A stretch of DNA of 64,000 bases from Peribacillus faecalis (GTDB lineage Bacteria; Bacillota; Bacilli; Bacillales; DSM-1321), in assembly GCF_014712675.1 (NCBI RefSeq), contig NZ_JACXSI010000010.1, forward strand, positions 1 to 64,000, in the 5' to 3' direction. Below the pieces are notes generated by a model, which did not search any database, had not been told where the DNA came from, and saw only the letters and a program-made list of their open reading frames with translations. The position numbers were made by a program, and so were the translations under genes. Of this stretch, positions 43,197-52,877 are shown one piece after another (within the stretch, counting starts at the first letter, position 1; every line of letters starts with the position of its first letter).

Positions 43197-43349
43197 CTAT
43201 TTCTTTATATTAGGAAATGGAGCTGGATTATATTTATGGGTATTATTTCTTATATATTCTACTAGTTTTCTATATTCAGGATCCTGCATTCTTTTCGCCG
43301 TAATTGTTTCTAAGTCACGTCCATCATAATATGTAACGTCTTTTTTCAT
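43197..43349 (-). CDS. 50-aa hypothetical protein
   Basis: 50 codons starting MKKDVTYYDGRDLETITAKR and ending NPAPFPNIKK. It is soluble, charged and rich in tyrosine, lysine and arginine, with no membrane segment. AAGGGG precedes the ATG by about 11 bases and a strong terminator follows, so it looks like a real small gene between the EF-G-like gene and the riboflavin region. I do not recognise a family. Confidence 0.55.
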   Translation of the reverse strand: MKKDVTYYDGRDLETITAKRMQDPEYRKLVEYIRNNTHKYNPAPFPNIKK

Positions 43350-43508
43350 CTCAATCAATCCCCTTTAATTAGTTCTAAGTTGCTATTACTTTTTTATTAT
43401 ATATAATATTCTAAAAATGGTAAATACTATAAATCTTAAAATATGAATTTTCTAAATACATATTGCTTATCCATTATATGGGTGCTATACTAGCTGATAA
43501 AATGAACT

Positions 43509-43632
43509 ATCCTTCAGGGTCGGGTGAAATTCCCAATCGGCGGTGATGATTTATAATCTAAGCCCGCGAGCCTTTTTGGCAGGACTTGGTGCGATTCCAA
43601 GGCCGACAGTATAGTCTGGATGGGAGAAGGAT
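43509..43632 (+). promoter_or_regulatory. FMN riboswitch aptamer 1 (RFN element)
   Basis: All conserved RFN blocks are present in order: CCTTC, AGGGTCGGGTGAAATTCCC, AATCGGCGGTGAT, AGCCCGCGAG, GGCAGGACTTGGTGCGATTC, GGCCGACAGTATAGTCTGG and ATGGGAGAAGGAT. P1 pairs ATCCTTC with GAAGGAT. It precedes an independent terminator at 43715-43746 and then a second complete RFN. Confidence 0.97.
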
Positions 43633-43714
43633 TATTAATACAATGGCAGCAAGCCCTTTTGAAAAGATGCTTACAGAAGGTTTATTTAACTATGCCATTT
43701 TATTTGTAATCACC

Positions 43715-43747
43715 AAAACACTCCTATCAGAATAAAGGAGTGTTTTT
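43715..43747 (+). terminator. Expression-platform terminator of FMN riboswitch 1
   Basis: AAAACACTCCT (43715-43725) pairs with AGGAGTGTTTT (43736-43746) with a TTTT end. When FMN binds aptamer 1, this should terminate transcription before the second aptamer is made. An ATGGCA...TGCCAT pairing (near 43643 and 43693) may be the alternative antiterminator. Confidence 0.85.
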
Positions 43748-43766
43748 CATTTGCAATTGAATAATT

Positions 43767-43889
43767 GTCCTTCGGGGTCGGGTGAAATTCCCAATCGGCG
43801 GTGATGATTTATAATCTAAGCCCGCGAGCCTTTTGGCAGGACTTGGTGCGATTCCAAGGCCGACAGTATAGTCTGGATGGGAGAAGGAC
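43767..43889 (+). promoter_or_regulatory. FMN riboswitch aptamer 2 (RFN element)
   Basis: Nearly identical to aptamer 1: one T is missing in a loop run, CAGGG reads CGGGG, and the first P1 pair is G-C (GTCCTTC with GAAGGAC) instead of A-U. The last change is compensatory on both strands of P1. It directly controls ribD through the terminator at 43992-44024. Confidence 0.97.
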
Positions 43890-43991
43890 GTATGAATTTG
43901 GAATGAAGCTGCTTCATGCAGTTCATAATAAATCTTTTGCGAAAAATACAAGGCAAAAGGTTTATTTCACTATGCCATTCATACTCTCCCG

Positions 43992-44024
43992 AAACTCCGT
44001 TGGTCTCCCCCATGGAGTTTTTTA
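43992..44024 (+). terminator. Expression-platform terminator of FMN riboswitch 2
   Basis: AAACTCC (43992-43998) pairs with GGAGTTT (44014-44020), extended by GT/AT and GG/CC pairs inside, followed by TTTATTTT. It stands just before the ribD ribosome binding site. Confidence 0.8.
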
Positions 44025-44046
44025 TTTTGTAAAAGGAGGGATTGAA

Positions 44047-45129
44047 ATGAACGATGAATATTATATGGCATTTGCTTTACGGTTAGCATCCGCGGTGAAA
44101 GGACAGACATCGCCTAATCCGCAGGTCGGCTCGGTTATCGTCAAGGAACATACGATTGTCGGGTTCGGCTCCCATTTGAAAGCTGGAGAAGCTCATGCGG
44201 AAATTCATGCACTCAATATGGCTGGCGATCAAGCCAATGGTGCAACGATGTACGTGACGCTTGAGCCTTGCAATCATTTTGGCAAAACACCGCCATGCAC
44301 TCGGGCCATCATTGAAGCAGGCATTAAGGAAGTTGTTATCGCTTCCGTTGATCGTAACCCGATTGTAGCCGGTTCTGGCATCAACCAACTGCAGAATGCC
44401 GGCATTATAGTTCGCACTGGAATCTTTCAAGAGCAAGCTGACCAATTAAACGAATCCTTTTTTCACTTTGCCCAGACAAAACAACCATTTGTTACTTTAA
44501 AACAAGCTATTACATTAGACGGTAAAACCGCAACGAAAACAGGTCATAGCAAATGGATAACAGGTCAACTTTCTCGAAAAGACGTCCATACTGACCGCGG
44601 TCTCCATGATGCAGTATTAGTCGGTATTGAGACGGTTCTGGCAGATAATCCAAGTCTAACAAATCGAGATGGCTTCCCTTCTAAACAACCGATTCGAATC
44701 GTACTCGATACCCATTTGCGCATACCGTTGGATTGCAAGTTGATCAATGACAAAGAAGCTCCGACATGGATTCTTACCGGTTCAGAAGTCGACAGTGCCA
44801 AAATCTCAAGATTTCAACATGAAAATGTTGAGATTATTAGGCTATCTGAATCTAATATACAAATTGATAATGTACTCCATATTTTAGCAGAAAGAAATAT
44901 TACTTCTCTTTATGTTGAAGGTGGACAAAAAGTGCAGGCCAGCTTTCTGAAATCTGGGAATGTCAATCGTGTCATTACTTATATTGCCCCGAAATTAATT
45001 GGAGGTAGCGATGCATATGGGATGATTGCTCAGCTCGATGTACGCTCAATGGAGGAAGCTTATCCACTTCAATTTGAAAAAGTTGAGCAACTTGGAGAGG
45101 ACATTAAAATTACATCTAAACGGAGGTAA
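44047..45129 (+). CDS. ribD: Riboflavin-specific deaminase/reductase RibD
   Basis: 360 aa. It performs the second and third steps of riboflavin synthesis: deamination of the pyrimidine, then NADPH reduction of the ribose. The N-terminal deaminase domain has HAEIHAL (about 49-55) and the zinc motif PCNHFGKTPPCT (about 75-86). The reductase domain begins near 146 (FVTLKQAITLDGKTAT) and ends with YVEGGQKVQASFL. The longest frame runs back through the riboswitch to 43801, but GGAGG 8 bases before the ATG at 44047 and family alignment settle the start. First gene of ribD-ribE-ribBA-ribH; the next gene follows after 3 bases. Confidence 0.95.
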   Translation: MNDEYYMAFALRLASAVKGQTSPNPQVGSVIVKEHTIVGFGSHLKAGEAHAEIHALNMAGDQANGATMYVTLEPCNHFGKTPPCTRAIIEAGIKEVVIASVDRNPIVAGSGINQLQNAGIIVRTGIFQEQADQLNESFFHFAQTKQPFVTLKQAITLDGKTATKTGHSKWITGQLSRKDVHTDRGLHDAVLVGIETVLADNPSLTNRDGFPSKQPIRIVLDTHLRIPLDCKLINDKEAPTWILTGSEVDSAKISRFQHENVEIIRLSESNIQIDNVLHILAERNITSLYVEGGQKVQASFLKSGNVNRVITYIAPKLIGGSDAYGMIAQLDVRSMEEAYPLQFEKVEQLGEDIKITSKRR

Positions 45130-45132
45130 CAA

Positions 45133-45774
45133 ATGTTTACGGGCATTATTGAAGACATTGGGAAAATTACAAATATTACACGTCAGCCGAATTGTATGGT
45201 ACTAACCATTTCATCACAAAAGATGCTCGAAGATATTAACCTTGGTGACAGCATTGCTGTGAATGGTGTCTGTTTGACCGTTGTTTCTTTTACAGATCGC
45301 TGCTTCACTGTTGATGTGATGCCGGAAACGGTAAAAGCAACAAATATTGAAACATTGCAGATCGGCAGTCCTGTTAATCTTGAAAGAGCAATGAGTGCCG
45401 CTGGCCGGTTTGGAGGACATATCGTTTCCGGTCATGTTGATGGGATCGGAAAAATTATCCGAAAACAAAAATCCTCCAATGCGGTTTACTATGACATAGC
45501 CATTAAGGAAGAATTAAGCCGTTATTGCATCCCGAAAGGCTCTATCACAATTGACGGCATCAGCCTGACTATATTTGGACTAAAAGATAACCAACTAACA
45601 ATCTCAATTATCCCTCACACCTTAGAGCATACAGTCCTCGGCTTTAAAAAAGAAAATGATTTCGTCAATATTGAAAATGATTTGATAGGTAAATATATCA
45701 TTCATCACCTTGACCGCAATAGCGGCAATAAATCTAGTATATCGATGGAATTTTTGCAACAGCACGGTTTTTAA
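45133..45774 (+). CDS. ribE: Riboflavin synthase alpha subunit
   Basis: 213 aa, the trimeric enzyme that dismutates two lumazines to riboflavin plus the pyrimidine precursor. The two homologous lumazine-binding halves are visible: MFTGIIEDIGKI at residue 1 and GHVDGIGKIIRK near 98, each followed by a GDSIAVNGVCLTV or KGSITIDGISLTI motif. Length is normal. It starts 3 bases after ribD (CGGAGGT before the ATG) and is followed by ribBA after 27 bases. Confidence 0.96.
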   Translation: MFTGIIEDIGKITNITRQPNCMVLTISSQKMLEDINLGDSIAVNGVCLTVVSFTDRCFTVDVMPETVKATNIETLQIGSPVNLERAMSAAGRFGGHIVSGHVDGIGKIIRKQKSSNAVYYDIAIKEELSRYCIPKGSITIDGISLTIFGLKDNQLTISIIPHTLEHTVLGFKKENDFVNIENDLIGKYIIHHLDRNSGNKSSISMEFLQQHGF

Positions 45775-45801
45775 ATTAAAAGGATAGGCGGTTCTATATC
45801 T

Positions 45802-47013
45802 ATGTTTTCTACTGTACCAGAAGCATTACAAGATTTAAGATCAGGAAAAATCATCATTGTCGTTGATGATGAAAATCGCGAGAATGAAGGTGATTTTGTC
45901 ACATTGGCCGAGCATGCAACACCTGAAAATATTAACTTTATGGCTACACATGGCCGTGGACTCATTTGCGCTCCTATTGCCCGTTCAATTGCAGAGAAAT
46001 TAAACTTACATCCAATGGTCAGCCAAAATGAAGACAACTTCCAAACAGCCTTCACAGTAAGTATTGATCATAAAAGCACGACAACAGGGATTAGCGCTTC
46101 TGAACGTTCAGAGACAATCCAGCAACTTATTAATGAGCATTCAAATGCTGAAGATTTCAAACGTCCAGGGCATATCTTCCCTTTGATTGCAAAAGAAAAC
46201 GGCGTACTTACCCGTCCGGGGCATACAGAAGCAGCTGTCGACTTAGCGAACATGTGCGACTCTTCTCCTGCCGGCGTCATCTGTGAAATTATGAATGAGG
46301 ACGGTACAATGGCACGAGTGCCACAATTACTTGAAATAGCCGAAAAATTCGATTTAAAAATATTGACAATTGCTGAACTGATCCATTACCGCTACAACAC
46401 TGAACTTATCATTAAAGAAGAAGCCTGTATCGAGCTCCCTACCGGATATGGCGATTTCAAAATGCATGGCTACTCCAATTTCCTTGATGAAAGTGAAAAT
46501 GTCGCTTTAGTAAAAGGGAACATTGAAGAAGATGATCCGGTACTTGTAAGAATTCACTCAGCCTGCTTGACCGGCGATATTTTTCATTCCAAACGTTGCG
46601 ATTGCGGACCACAGCTTGAACGGTCTCTTGAAATTATTGAGAATAGCGGCAACGGTGTGATTTTATATATGCAACAGGAAGGCCGAGGCATTGGATTATT
46701 GAATAAGCTGCGTGCCTACGAGCTGCAGCAGCAAGGATATGATACAGTCGAAGCCAATGAGATGCTAGGTTTTCCGGCAGAGATGCGCAATTATGCGATC
46801 AGCGCCCATATTTTGAAAGACTTAGGCATCAAGAAAGTTAAATTGCTAACGAATAACCCAGAAAAAATCACCGCTTTGACGGATTGTGGTATTGAGGTTG
46901 TCGAGCGAGTGCCGCTAGAAGTAAAGACTGAAGCTGAAAACGAAAATTATTTATTAACTAAAAAAGAAAAAATGGGACATATGCTTTCTTTAGAAGCGAC
47001 TGTTCGCGTTTAA
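45802..47013 (+). CDS. ribBA: DHBP synthase / GTP cyclohydrolase II
   Basis: 403 aa, bifunctional. Residues 1-200 are 3,4-dihydroxy-2-butanone-4-phosphate synthase ([12 protein letters not shown] near 25, [20 protein letters not shown] near 137). Residues 205-400 are GTP cyclohydrolase II, with zinc cysteines in [18 protein letters not shown] (about 250-268) and [14 protein letters not shown]. It supplies both precursors for lumazine from GTP and ribulose-5-phosphate. The start has AGGATAGGCGG upstream. Third gene of the riboswitch-controlled operon. Confidence 0.96.
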   Translation: MFSTVPEALQDLRSGKIIIVVDDENRENEGDFVTLAEHATPENINFMATHGRGLICAPIARSIAEKLNLHPMVSQNEDNFQTAFTVSIDHKSTTTGISASERSETIQQLINEHSNAEDFKRPGHIFPLIAKENGVLTRPGHTEAAVDLANMCDSSPAGVICEIMNEDGTMARVPQLLEIAEKFDLKILTIAELIHYRYNTELIIKEEACIELPTGYGDFKMHGYSNFLDESENVALVKGNIEEDDPVLVRIHSACLTGDIFHSKRCDCGPQLERSLEIIENSGNGVILYMQQEGRGIGLLNKLRAYELQQQGYDTVEANEMLGFPAEMRNYAISAHILKDLGIKKVKLLTNNPEKITALTDCGIEVVERVPLEVKTEAENENYLLTKKEKMGHMLSLEATVRV

Positions 47014-47033
47014 TGGAATAGGAGACTTAAAAC

Positions 47034-47501
47034 ATGGGAAAAAAATTTGAAGCGCAATTAATCGGTACAGGTTTAAAAGTTGGAATTGTGGTTGGAAGAT
47101 TTAATGAATTAATCACGAGCAAACTGCTGGGAGGCGCCATTGATGGTTTGAAAAGACATGGTGTCGATGATTCAAATATAGACATTGCCTGGGTTCCAGG
47201 CGCCTTCGAGCTTCCTTTTCTAGCTAAAAAGATGGCTTATACGAAAGAATATGATGCAATCATTTGCTTAGGCACGGTAATCCGAGGAGCCACAACACAT
47301 TATGATTATGTTTGTAATGAAGCGGCGAAAGGCATTGCTTCCGTTTCATTGGAAACAGGCGTTCCAATTATTTTCGGCGTCGTCACAACGGAAAATATTG
47401 AACAAGCAATCGAACGCGCTGGAACGAAATCAGGCAACAAAGGCTATGATTCTGCCGTATCGGCAATTGAAATGGCTAATTTGAGCAGAATGTTCGATTG
47501 A
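47034..47501 (+). CDS. ribH: 6,7-dimethyl-8-ribityllumazine synthase
   Basis: 155 aa. It condenses the pyrimidine from the RibD pathway with DHBP to form the riboflavin precursor. Visible motifs are [37 protein letters not shown] and [17 protein letters not shown]. Members assemble as 60-subunit capsids around riboflavin synthase. It follows ribBA by 20 bases with AGGAG before the ATG, and is the last gene of the operon. Confidence 0.96.
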   Translation: MGKKFEAQLIGTGLKVGIVVGRFNELITSKLLGGAIDGLKRHGVDDSNIDIAWVPGAFELPFLAKKMAYTKEYDAIICLGTVIRGATTHYDYVCNEAAKGIASVSLETGVPIIFGVVTTENIEQAIERAGTKSGNKGYDSAVSAIEMANLSRMFD

Positions 47502-47515
47502 TAGTATGTTAGACA

Positions 47516-47553
47516 AGGCAGAGCTCTTCTAACAAACAAGAAGCTCTGCCTCA
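47516..47553 (+). terminator. Terminator of the rib operon
   Basis: GGCAGAGCT with CTTCT pairs with AGAAGCTCTGCC across an AACAAACA loop, with one bulged C. The U tract is weak (TCATTCTAATTT), and the same hairpin also closes the convergent minus-strand gene. Confidence 0.75.
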
Positions 47554-47555
47554 TT

Positions 47556-50500
47556 CTAATTTCTAAGCGGAGATTCGCTCACTAATTCATTTAATAGATT
47601 GGTATTTGGAGCAGTGTCTATTTCATTGTAAATCTCATAACGCTCCATATTTTTAAACGCTGTTGCCATCATCAACTTTAGACGGTTAACTTGATTGACA
47701 GCAGACTCGCTCGCATCGTAATCGATTGCTGCAATATTGGCGTGGGGATATATTTGCTTCAGCCCTTTCATCATACCGCGACCGGTTACATGGTTAGGTA
47801 AGCAGGCAAACGGCTGGACACAAGCGATATTATGAACACCAGCTTCAATAAGCCCCATCATTTCACCTGTTAAGAACCAGCCTTCTCCAGCCTGATTGGC
47901 AACAGAGATCAAACTGCTTGAAAGATCAGCCAACTCATAAATGGTATGAGGCGGCGTGAATCTTTCGCTTTTTTTATAAGCTGCCTTTAAAGGCTTGCGG
48001 AAATGCTCTAAATAGCGAATGATCGTATGTCCGGCCGGGATGCCCCATTTACTTTTCCCGAGATGATTGCCTTTATAGACACTATCAAATGTACAATAAA
48101 GGAAGAAGTCAAGAATATCAGGCATAACAGCTTCCCCGCCCTCCTGTTCAATCAGCTGCACGATTTGGTTATTGGCATCTGGATGGAACTTGACTAAAAT
48201 TTCTCCGACAATGCCGACTCTCGGCTTTTTCATAACATGAATCGGTACGTTATCAAATTCCTCAACCATAGTCTTTATGTTTTGTACATATTCTTTCCAG
48301 CGGAAATTGGCCAATGATTTTTTGCATAAGATTGACCATTTCGTACATAAATAATCTGCTCTGCCTTTCCTGCATTCATACGGGCGAATTTGATAGGTCA
48401 TGCGCATGAGCGCGTCCCCATATACAGTCGCGGCTATTAATTTTCTAAGAAATTTATAGCTTATTTCAAATCCCGGATGCTTTTCCATTCCAAGTGCATT
48501 TAATGAAATAACCGGAATTTGCTCCATGCCTGCATCTTTCAATGCTCTTCTCAGCAACGAAATATAATTTGTCGCCCGACATGCTCCGCCGGTTTGCGAC
48601 ATGATGACCGCTGTACGGTTGACGTCATAATTGCCGCTCTTTAAGGCATGCACGATTTGCCCGATCGTCAATACCGCCGGATAACAGGCATCATTATTGA
48701 CGTAGCGCAATCCCTCATTGACCGCCCCATGCGGCACAGTCGGCAACAACTCTGCTTTGTAGCCTTCTGATTTTAATACAGCTTCATATAAATCAAAATG
48801 TATTGGTGACATTTGCGGTATTAAAATCGTATAGTCTTTCTTCATTTCCTTCGTAAAGAGACGGTTCTGCTTCGGCTTGCTTACCTGTTTTTCCGTTTTT
48901 ATCGTTTTTTTGTTGCGCTCCTCCATCGCTGCTTTCAATGAGCGGATACGGATACGGGCAGCGCCTAAGTTATTAATTTCATCAATTTTGATGACGGTGT
49001 ACATTTTTTGATTTTCTTCAAGTATTTCTTGAACCATATCGCTCGTAACAGCATCAAGTCCGCAGCCGAACGATGTCAGCTGCACCAATTCCAGCTCTTC
49101 CGTTTTTGCCACTACTCTTGCAGCCCGATATAAGCGACTGTGGTATGTCCATTGATTAACGACGCGCGGGTCTTTTACAGATGGCGCTAAGTGAGCAATG
49201 CTATCCTCAGTCAGTACAGCCATACCGTATGCAGTGATCAGCTCGGAGATGCCGTGATTTATTTCAGGGTCAATATGATACGGTCTTCCTGCTAAAACGA
49301 TGCCCTTAATGCCATTATCCTTTAAGTATCGTAGCGTTTCTTCACCTTTTTCACGAATGTCCATCTTTACTTGATTAGATTCAAGACATGCGGCGTGTAC
49401 CGCTTCAGCAATCTTTTTTTTAGGAATTTCTAGGAATTGCTCTGACAGTTCTTTAATCAATGCTTTTTCATTATCCAAAGTTAAAAACGGCTGTATGAAC
49501 GGAATTTGTTTTTCCTTCAATATATCCATATTGACGCGAATGACTTCCGGATAAGATGTCACAATCGGACAGTTGTAATGATTCGTTGACTCTTCATTTT
49601 CTTTTTTCTCAAAAACAACAGACGGATAAAAGATAAAATCAACATCTTGTTCAACTAAAGCTTGAATATGACCGTGCGTTAGTTTAGCCGGATAACATGC
49701 TGAATCGGACGGAATTGAATCCATGCCTTTTTCATACAGTTTTTTGCTTGATTTCGGCGACAGCACGACCTCATAACCAAGGTATGTAAAGAACGTATGC
49801 CAAAACGGATAGTTTTCATACATATTAAGTACTCTCGGCAGACCGACGCGCCCTCTTGTCGCTTGCTGAGAAGAGAGTGATTGATAACCGAAGATCCGGT
49901 CGTATTTGTACGTATATAAATTCGGCAATTTATTTTTCTTACGTCCTCTTCCAGCGCCGCGTTCACAGCGGTTGCCGGTGATAAAGAATCGTTTATCTTT
50001 AAAACGGTTAATTGTTAACGGACAATTGTTGCCGCACAAACCGCAGCGACTATGAGAAACATTACATGTAAAATTTTGCAGCTCATTGACGTTGACGATT
50101 TCACTTTCATTGTTTTCGTATTTCTCTTTGGCAATTAAGGCACAGCCATAAGCACCCATCATTCCGGCGATATCGGGACGAACAACTTCTTTGCCAATCA
50201 AAAGTTCAAATGCTCGCAATACCGCTTCATTATAAAACGTTCCGCCTTGTACTATGATATTGTCGCCAAGCTCATCTGTATTACGCAGCTTCATTACTTT
50301 TTGGATCGCATTTTTGATGACAGAGTACGAGAGCCCTGCCGAAAGATTCGAAAGTGTGACGCCTTCCTTTTGTACTTGCTTCACTTTAGAATTCATAAAA
50401 ACCGTACATCGCGAGCCAAGATCCACTGGCATGTCGGCTGTCAATGCGGCTAGCGCAAATTCCTCAATTGTCAGGTTCAATGACTTTGCGAAGCTTTCCA

Positions 50501-51857
50501 AAAACGATCCGCAACCGGCTGAGCACGCTTCATTGAGCATCAAATGGTCAATGGCTCCGTTTTTGATTTTAATACATTTCATATCTTGACCGCCGATATC
50601 CAAAATGAAATCGACGTTTGGAGAAAATTTCTTGGCCGCTTTATAATGTGCAACTGTCTCAATTTCGCCAATATCAATTTTCAATGCTGTCTTAACCAAG
50701 CCTTCTCCATATCCGGTAATAGCCGAATGGGCAATTTGAACGTCATTCGGCATTTGTTTATATAACAGTTCCAAACCGTTGATAACTGATTGCAATGGCT
50801 GACCGTTGTTATTTTCATAAAAAGTAAACAGCAATTCGTCATGTTCTGCACCGATCAAAACGATTTTCGTCGTTGTCGACCCGGCATCAATTCCAAGGAA
50901 AGCTTCACCTTTATATGTGGCTAAATTTCCTCTTTCAATCTTCGCTCGATTATGGCGCTCTCGGAAACTTTGCAAATCATGCTCACCGGCAAATAAGCGC
51001 GGCAATGTCGAAATATCATTCTCGGAAACACAACGAGAAAAAGTTTCAAAACGTTCGCACAATTGCGCTAACGATACAACCTCACATTTTCCGCTGTTGA
51101 ATGCCGCGCCATAAGCAACGAAATATTGACTATTTTCCGGAAAAATAATCTCCTCGTCCGTCAGATTCAATGTCTCAATAAAACGTTGGCGCAGTTCGGA
51201 TAAGTATGTTAGCGGACCGCCTAAAAACGCGACTTTGCCGCGAATCGGACGACCGCATGCCAGTCCGCTTATTGTCTGCGTAACAACACTTTGAAAAACG
51301 GAGGCGGAAATGTCTTCTTTGCGCGCCCCTTCATTTAATAATGGCTGCACATCCGTTTTTGCAAAAACACCGCAACGTGAAGCTATCGGATAAATTTTCT
51401 CATGATTTTCCGCTAAATGATTCAATCCTTCCGCATCGGTCTGCATTAAGGTTGCAATTTGATCGATAAATGCCCCCGTTCCCCCGGCGCAGGCAGTATT
51501 CATTCGCTGTTCAATGCCGTTTTGAAGGTAGATCAGCTTCGCATCTTCCCCGCCAAGCTCTACAACAACATCCGTTTCGGGTATGAAGCGTTCAACAGCC
51601 TCCGTACAGCAAATTACCTCTTGGACGAAAGGCAAGTCCACATAATTTGCCATTGCCATTCCGGCCGACCCGGTAATATTCATCGTTGCCCTCGCATTCG
51701 GAAACTTCATATAAACTTCTTTAAGCATTTGTATCGTGGTATTTTTCACATCAGAAAAATGACGGCAATATTTTTGAAAGACCGTTTCATTCTGTTCATT
51801 TAATACAACTAGTTTGGACGTTGTAGATCCTACGTCTAAACCGATATGAAATAGCAT
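47556..51857 (-). CDS. Fused activator ATPase / 2-hydroxyacyl-CoA dehydratase (double-cubane reductase)-like protein
   Basis: 1433 aa. Two BcrA/BadF-type activator ATPase domains stand in tandem (GLDVGSTTSKLVVL at 7; GIDAGSTTTKIVLIG near 321), each with two conserved cysteines: NTACAGGTGAF near 123 and ASRCGVF near 162; NEACSAGCGSF near 445 and GSRCTVF near 484. In homodimeric activators such as HgdC these cysteines hold a bridging [4Fe-4S] cluster, so here it may form inside one chain. A CxxC-rich segment near 605-632 (CGLCGNNCP) follows, then DUF2229 (SACYPAKLTHGHI) and a second dehydratase-D-like region (NDACYPAVLTIGQI, TGGACRATNY). The layout resembles fused double-cubane-cluster proteins, which do ATP-driven low-potential reduction. 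The substrate is unknown. GGAGG lies 5 bases before the ATG. Confidence 0.85.
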   Translation of the reverse strand: MLFHIGLDVGSTTSKLVVLNEQNETVFQKYCRHFSDVKNTTIQMLKEVYMKFPNARATMNITGSAGMAMANYVDLPFVQEVICCTEAVERFIPETDVVVELGGEDAKLIYLQNGIEQRMNTACAGGTGAFIDQIATLMQTDAEGLNHLAENHEKIYPIASRCGVFAKTDVQPLLNEGARKEDISASVFQSVVTQTISGLACGRPIRGKVAFLGGPLTYLSELRQRFIETLNLTDEEIIFPENSQYFVAYGAAFNSGKCEVVSLAQLCERFETFSRCVSENDISTLPRLFAGEHDLQSFRERHNRAKIERGNLATYKGEAFLGIDAGSTTTKIVLIGAEHDELLFTFYENNNGQPLQSVINGLELLYKQMPNDVQIAHSAITGYGEGLVKTALKIDIGEIETVAHYKAAKKFSPNVDFILDIGGQDMKCIKIKNGAIDHLMLNEACSAGCGSFLESFAKSLNLTIEEFALAALTADMPVDLGSRCTVFMNSKVKQVQKEGVTLSNLSAGLSYSVIKNAIQKVMKLRNTDELGDNIIVQGGTFYNEAVLRAFELLIGKEVVRPDIAGMMGAYGCALIAKEKYENNESEIVNVNELQNFTCNVSHSRCGLCGNNCPLTINRFKDKRFFITGNRCERGAGRGRKKNKLPNLYTYKYDRIFGYQSLSSQQATRGRVGLPRVLNMYENYPFWHTFFTYLGYEVVLSPKSSKKLYEKGMDSIPSDSACYPAKLTHGHIQALVEQDVDFIFYPSVVFEKKENEESTNHYNCPIVTSYPEVIRVNMDILKEKQIPFIQPFLTLDNEKALIKELSEQFLEIPKKKIAEAVHAACLESNQVKMDIREKGEETLRYLKDNGIKGIVLAGRPYHIDPEINHGISELITAYGMAVLTEDSIAHLAPSVKDPRVVNQWTYHSRLYRAARVVAKTEELELVQLTSFGCGLDAVTSDMVQEILEENQKMYTVIKIDEINNLGAARIRIRSLKAAMEERNKKTIKTEKQVSKPKQNRLFTKEMKKDYTILIPQMSPIHFDLYEAVLKSEGYKAELLPTVPHGAVNEGLRYVNNDACYPAVLTIGQIVHALKSGNYDVNRTAVIMSQTGGACRATNYISLLRRALKDAGMEQIPVISLNALGMEKHPGFEISYKFLRKLIAATVYGDALMRMTYQIRPYECRKGRADYLCTKWSILCKKSLANFRWKEYVQNIKTMVEEFDNVPIHVMKKPRVGIVGEILVKFHPDANNQIVQLIEQEGGEAVMPDILDFFLYCTFDSVYKGNHLGKSKWGIPAGHTIIRYLEHFRKPLKAAYKKSERFTPPHTIYELADLSSSLISVANQAGEGWFLTGEMMGLIEAGVHNIACVQPFACLPNHVTGRGMMKGLKQIYPHANIAAIDYDASESAVNQVNRLKLMMATAFKNMERYEIYNEIDTAPNTNLLNELVSESPLRN

Positions 51858-52043
51858 ATAAACCTCCGCCTTCCTCTACAATTGCAAGAGACTATCAATA
51901 TCTTTATTAAAAATTTTCCACTAAAAATTTGAAAGGATTACGAAAAAATATCAACAAACTATCGACTACTGTTAATTAGGATCTATCCTTTCAAAATAAG
52001 GGTATAAAATGACAAGTTATGCAGATTGAAAGGAACGGACGTT

Positions 52044-52826
52044 ATGATAGAAACGATTTTTGCTTATTTTGTTGTTTACAGCTTTCTCGGCTGGGTATGT
52101 GAATGCGTGTATTGCGCGGTGCTTGATCGTCATTTTGTTAATCGCGGTTTTCTGAATGGTCCCTTTTGTCCAATTTACGGATGCGGAGCACTGGCTGTAC
52201 TTATTTTGTTGGCTCCCGTTAGCAATCATCTTGTTTTTATCTTTTTAAGCGGAGCTATTTGTGCCAGCATTATTGAGTACATAACGAGCTATTTTCTTGA
52301 AAAACTGTTGAATTTGAAGCTTTGGGATTATTCGCATCATAAATTGAATGTAAATGGTCGCGTCTGCCTTAAAAATTCGACATTATTCGGTATCCTATCA
52401 GTATTATTAGTTACATTTATTCATCCGGGAATATCTCAGTTAATCGGCGATATTCCGGAAAAATGGCTGCATAATCTCACCATCTGTTTCTTTATTTATT
52501 TCATTATTGATACACTTACTTCCATTCATATGTTTATAAGATTAAAAACAAAATTCGAGGAAATTTATACGTTACTTGAGGAGAAACGCGCACTATTGGA
52601 ATCTTACAGAGAAAATTTGCAGCATGAATGGGATGAGAAAAGAGCGGGGTATTCAGAAGAATTGAAAGCGAGAATCGAGCGTATTAAAAAGGAAATTTCA
52701 AAATTTCATCATTATAAGTTTCCGTATAACCGGATTTTAAAGGCATTCCCGCGGATTAAATCCTCGAAAAACCAGTTAAGGTTGCATACTTTAATTGAAA
52801 GAATAAAAGAATCAAACAAGAACTAA
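52044..52826 (+). CDS. CmpB-family membrane protein (putative ABC-type IV permease)
   Basis: About 260 aa. The N-terminal half has about five hydrophobic segments with the family pattern YSFLGWVCECVYCAVLDRHF, then VNRGFLNGPFCPIYGCGAL. The C-terminal third is a charged helical region (EEKRALLESYRENLQHEW) that could form a coiled coil. Such proteins are annotated as putative ABC transporter permeases, but no ATPase partner is present and the function is not established. AAAGGA lies 9 bases before the ATG at 52044; a TTG at 52026 is an alternative start. It is monocistronic. Confidence 0.78.
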   Translation: MIETIFAYFVVYSFLGWVCECVYCAVLDRHFVNRGFLNGPFCPIYGCGALAVLILLAPVSNHLVFIFLSGAICASIIEYITSYFLEKLLNLKLWDYSHHKLNVNGRVCLKNSTLFGILSVLLVTFIHPGISQLIGDIPEKWLHNLTICFFIYFIIDTLTSIHMFIRLKTKFEEIYTLLEEKRALLESYRENLQHEWDEKRAGYSEELKARIERIKKEISKFHHYKFPYNRILKAFPRIKSSKNQLRLHTLIERIKESNKN

Positions 52827-52867
52827 AAATAGAAGCTTTCCATTTAAGGAGAGCTTCTATTTTTAGT
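52822..52867. terminator. 16-bp perfect-stem bidirectional terminator
   Basis: ACTAAAAATAGAAGCT (52822-52837) is the exact complement of 52852-52867, with T runs on both strands. It overlaps the stop codon of the CmpB-like gene and also serves the convergent cupin gene. Confidence 0.92.
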
Positions 52868-52877
52868 TTATCTTAAA

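Noticed and set aside
43727-44013. Frames of 65 and 74 aa over the second FMN riboswitch
   Set aside because: They are chance frames across the conserved aptamer sequence.
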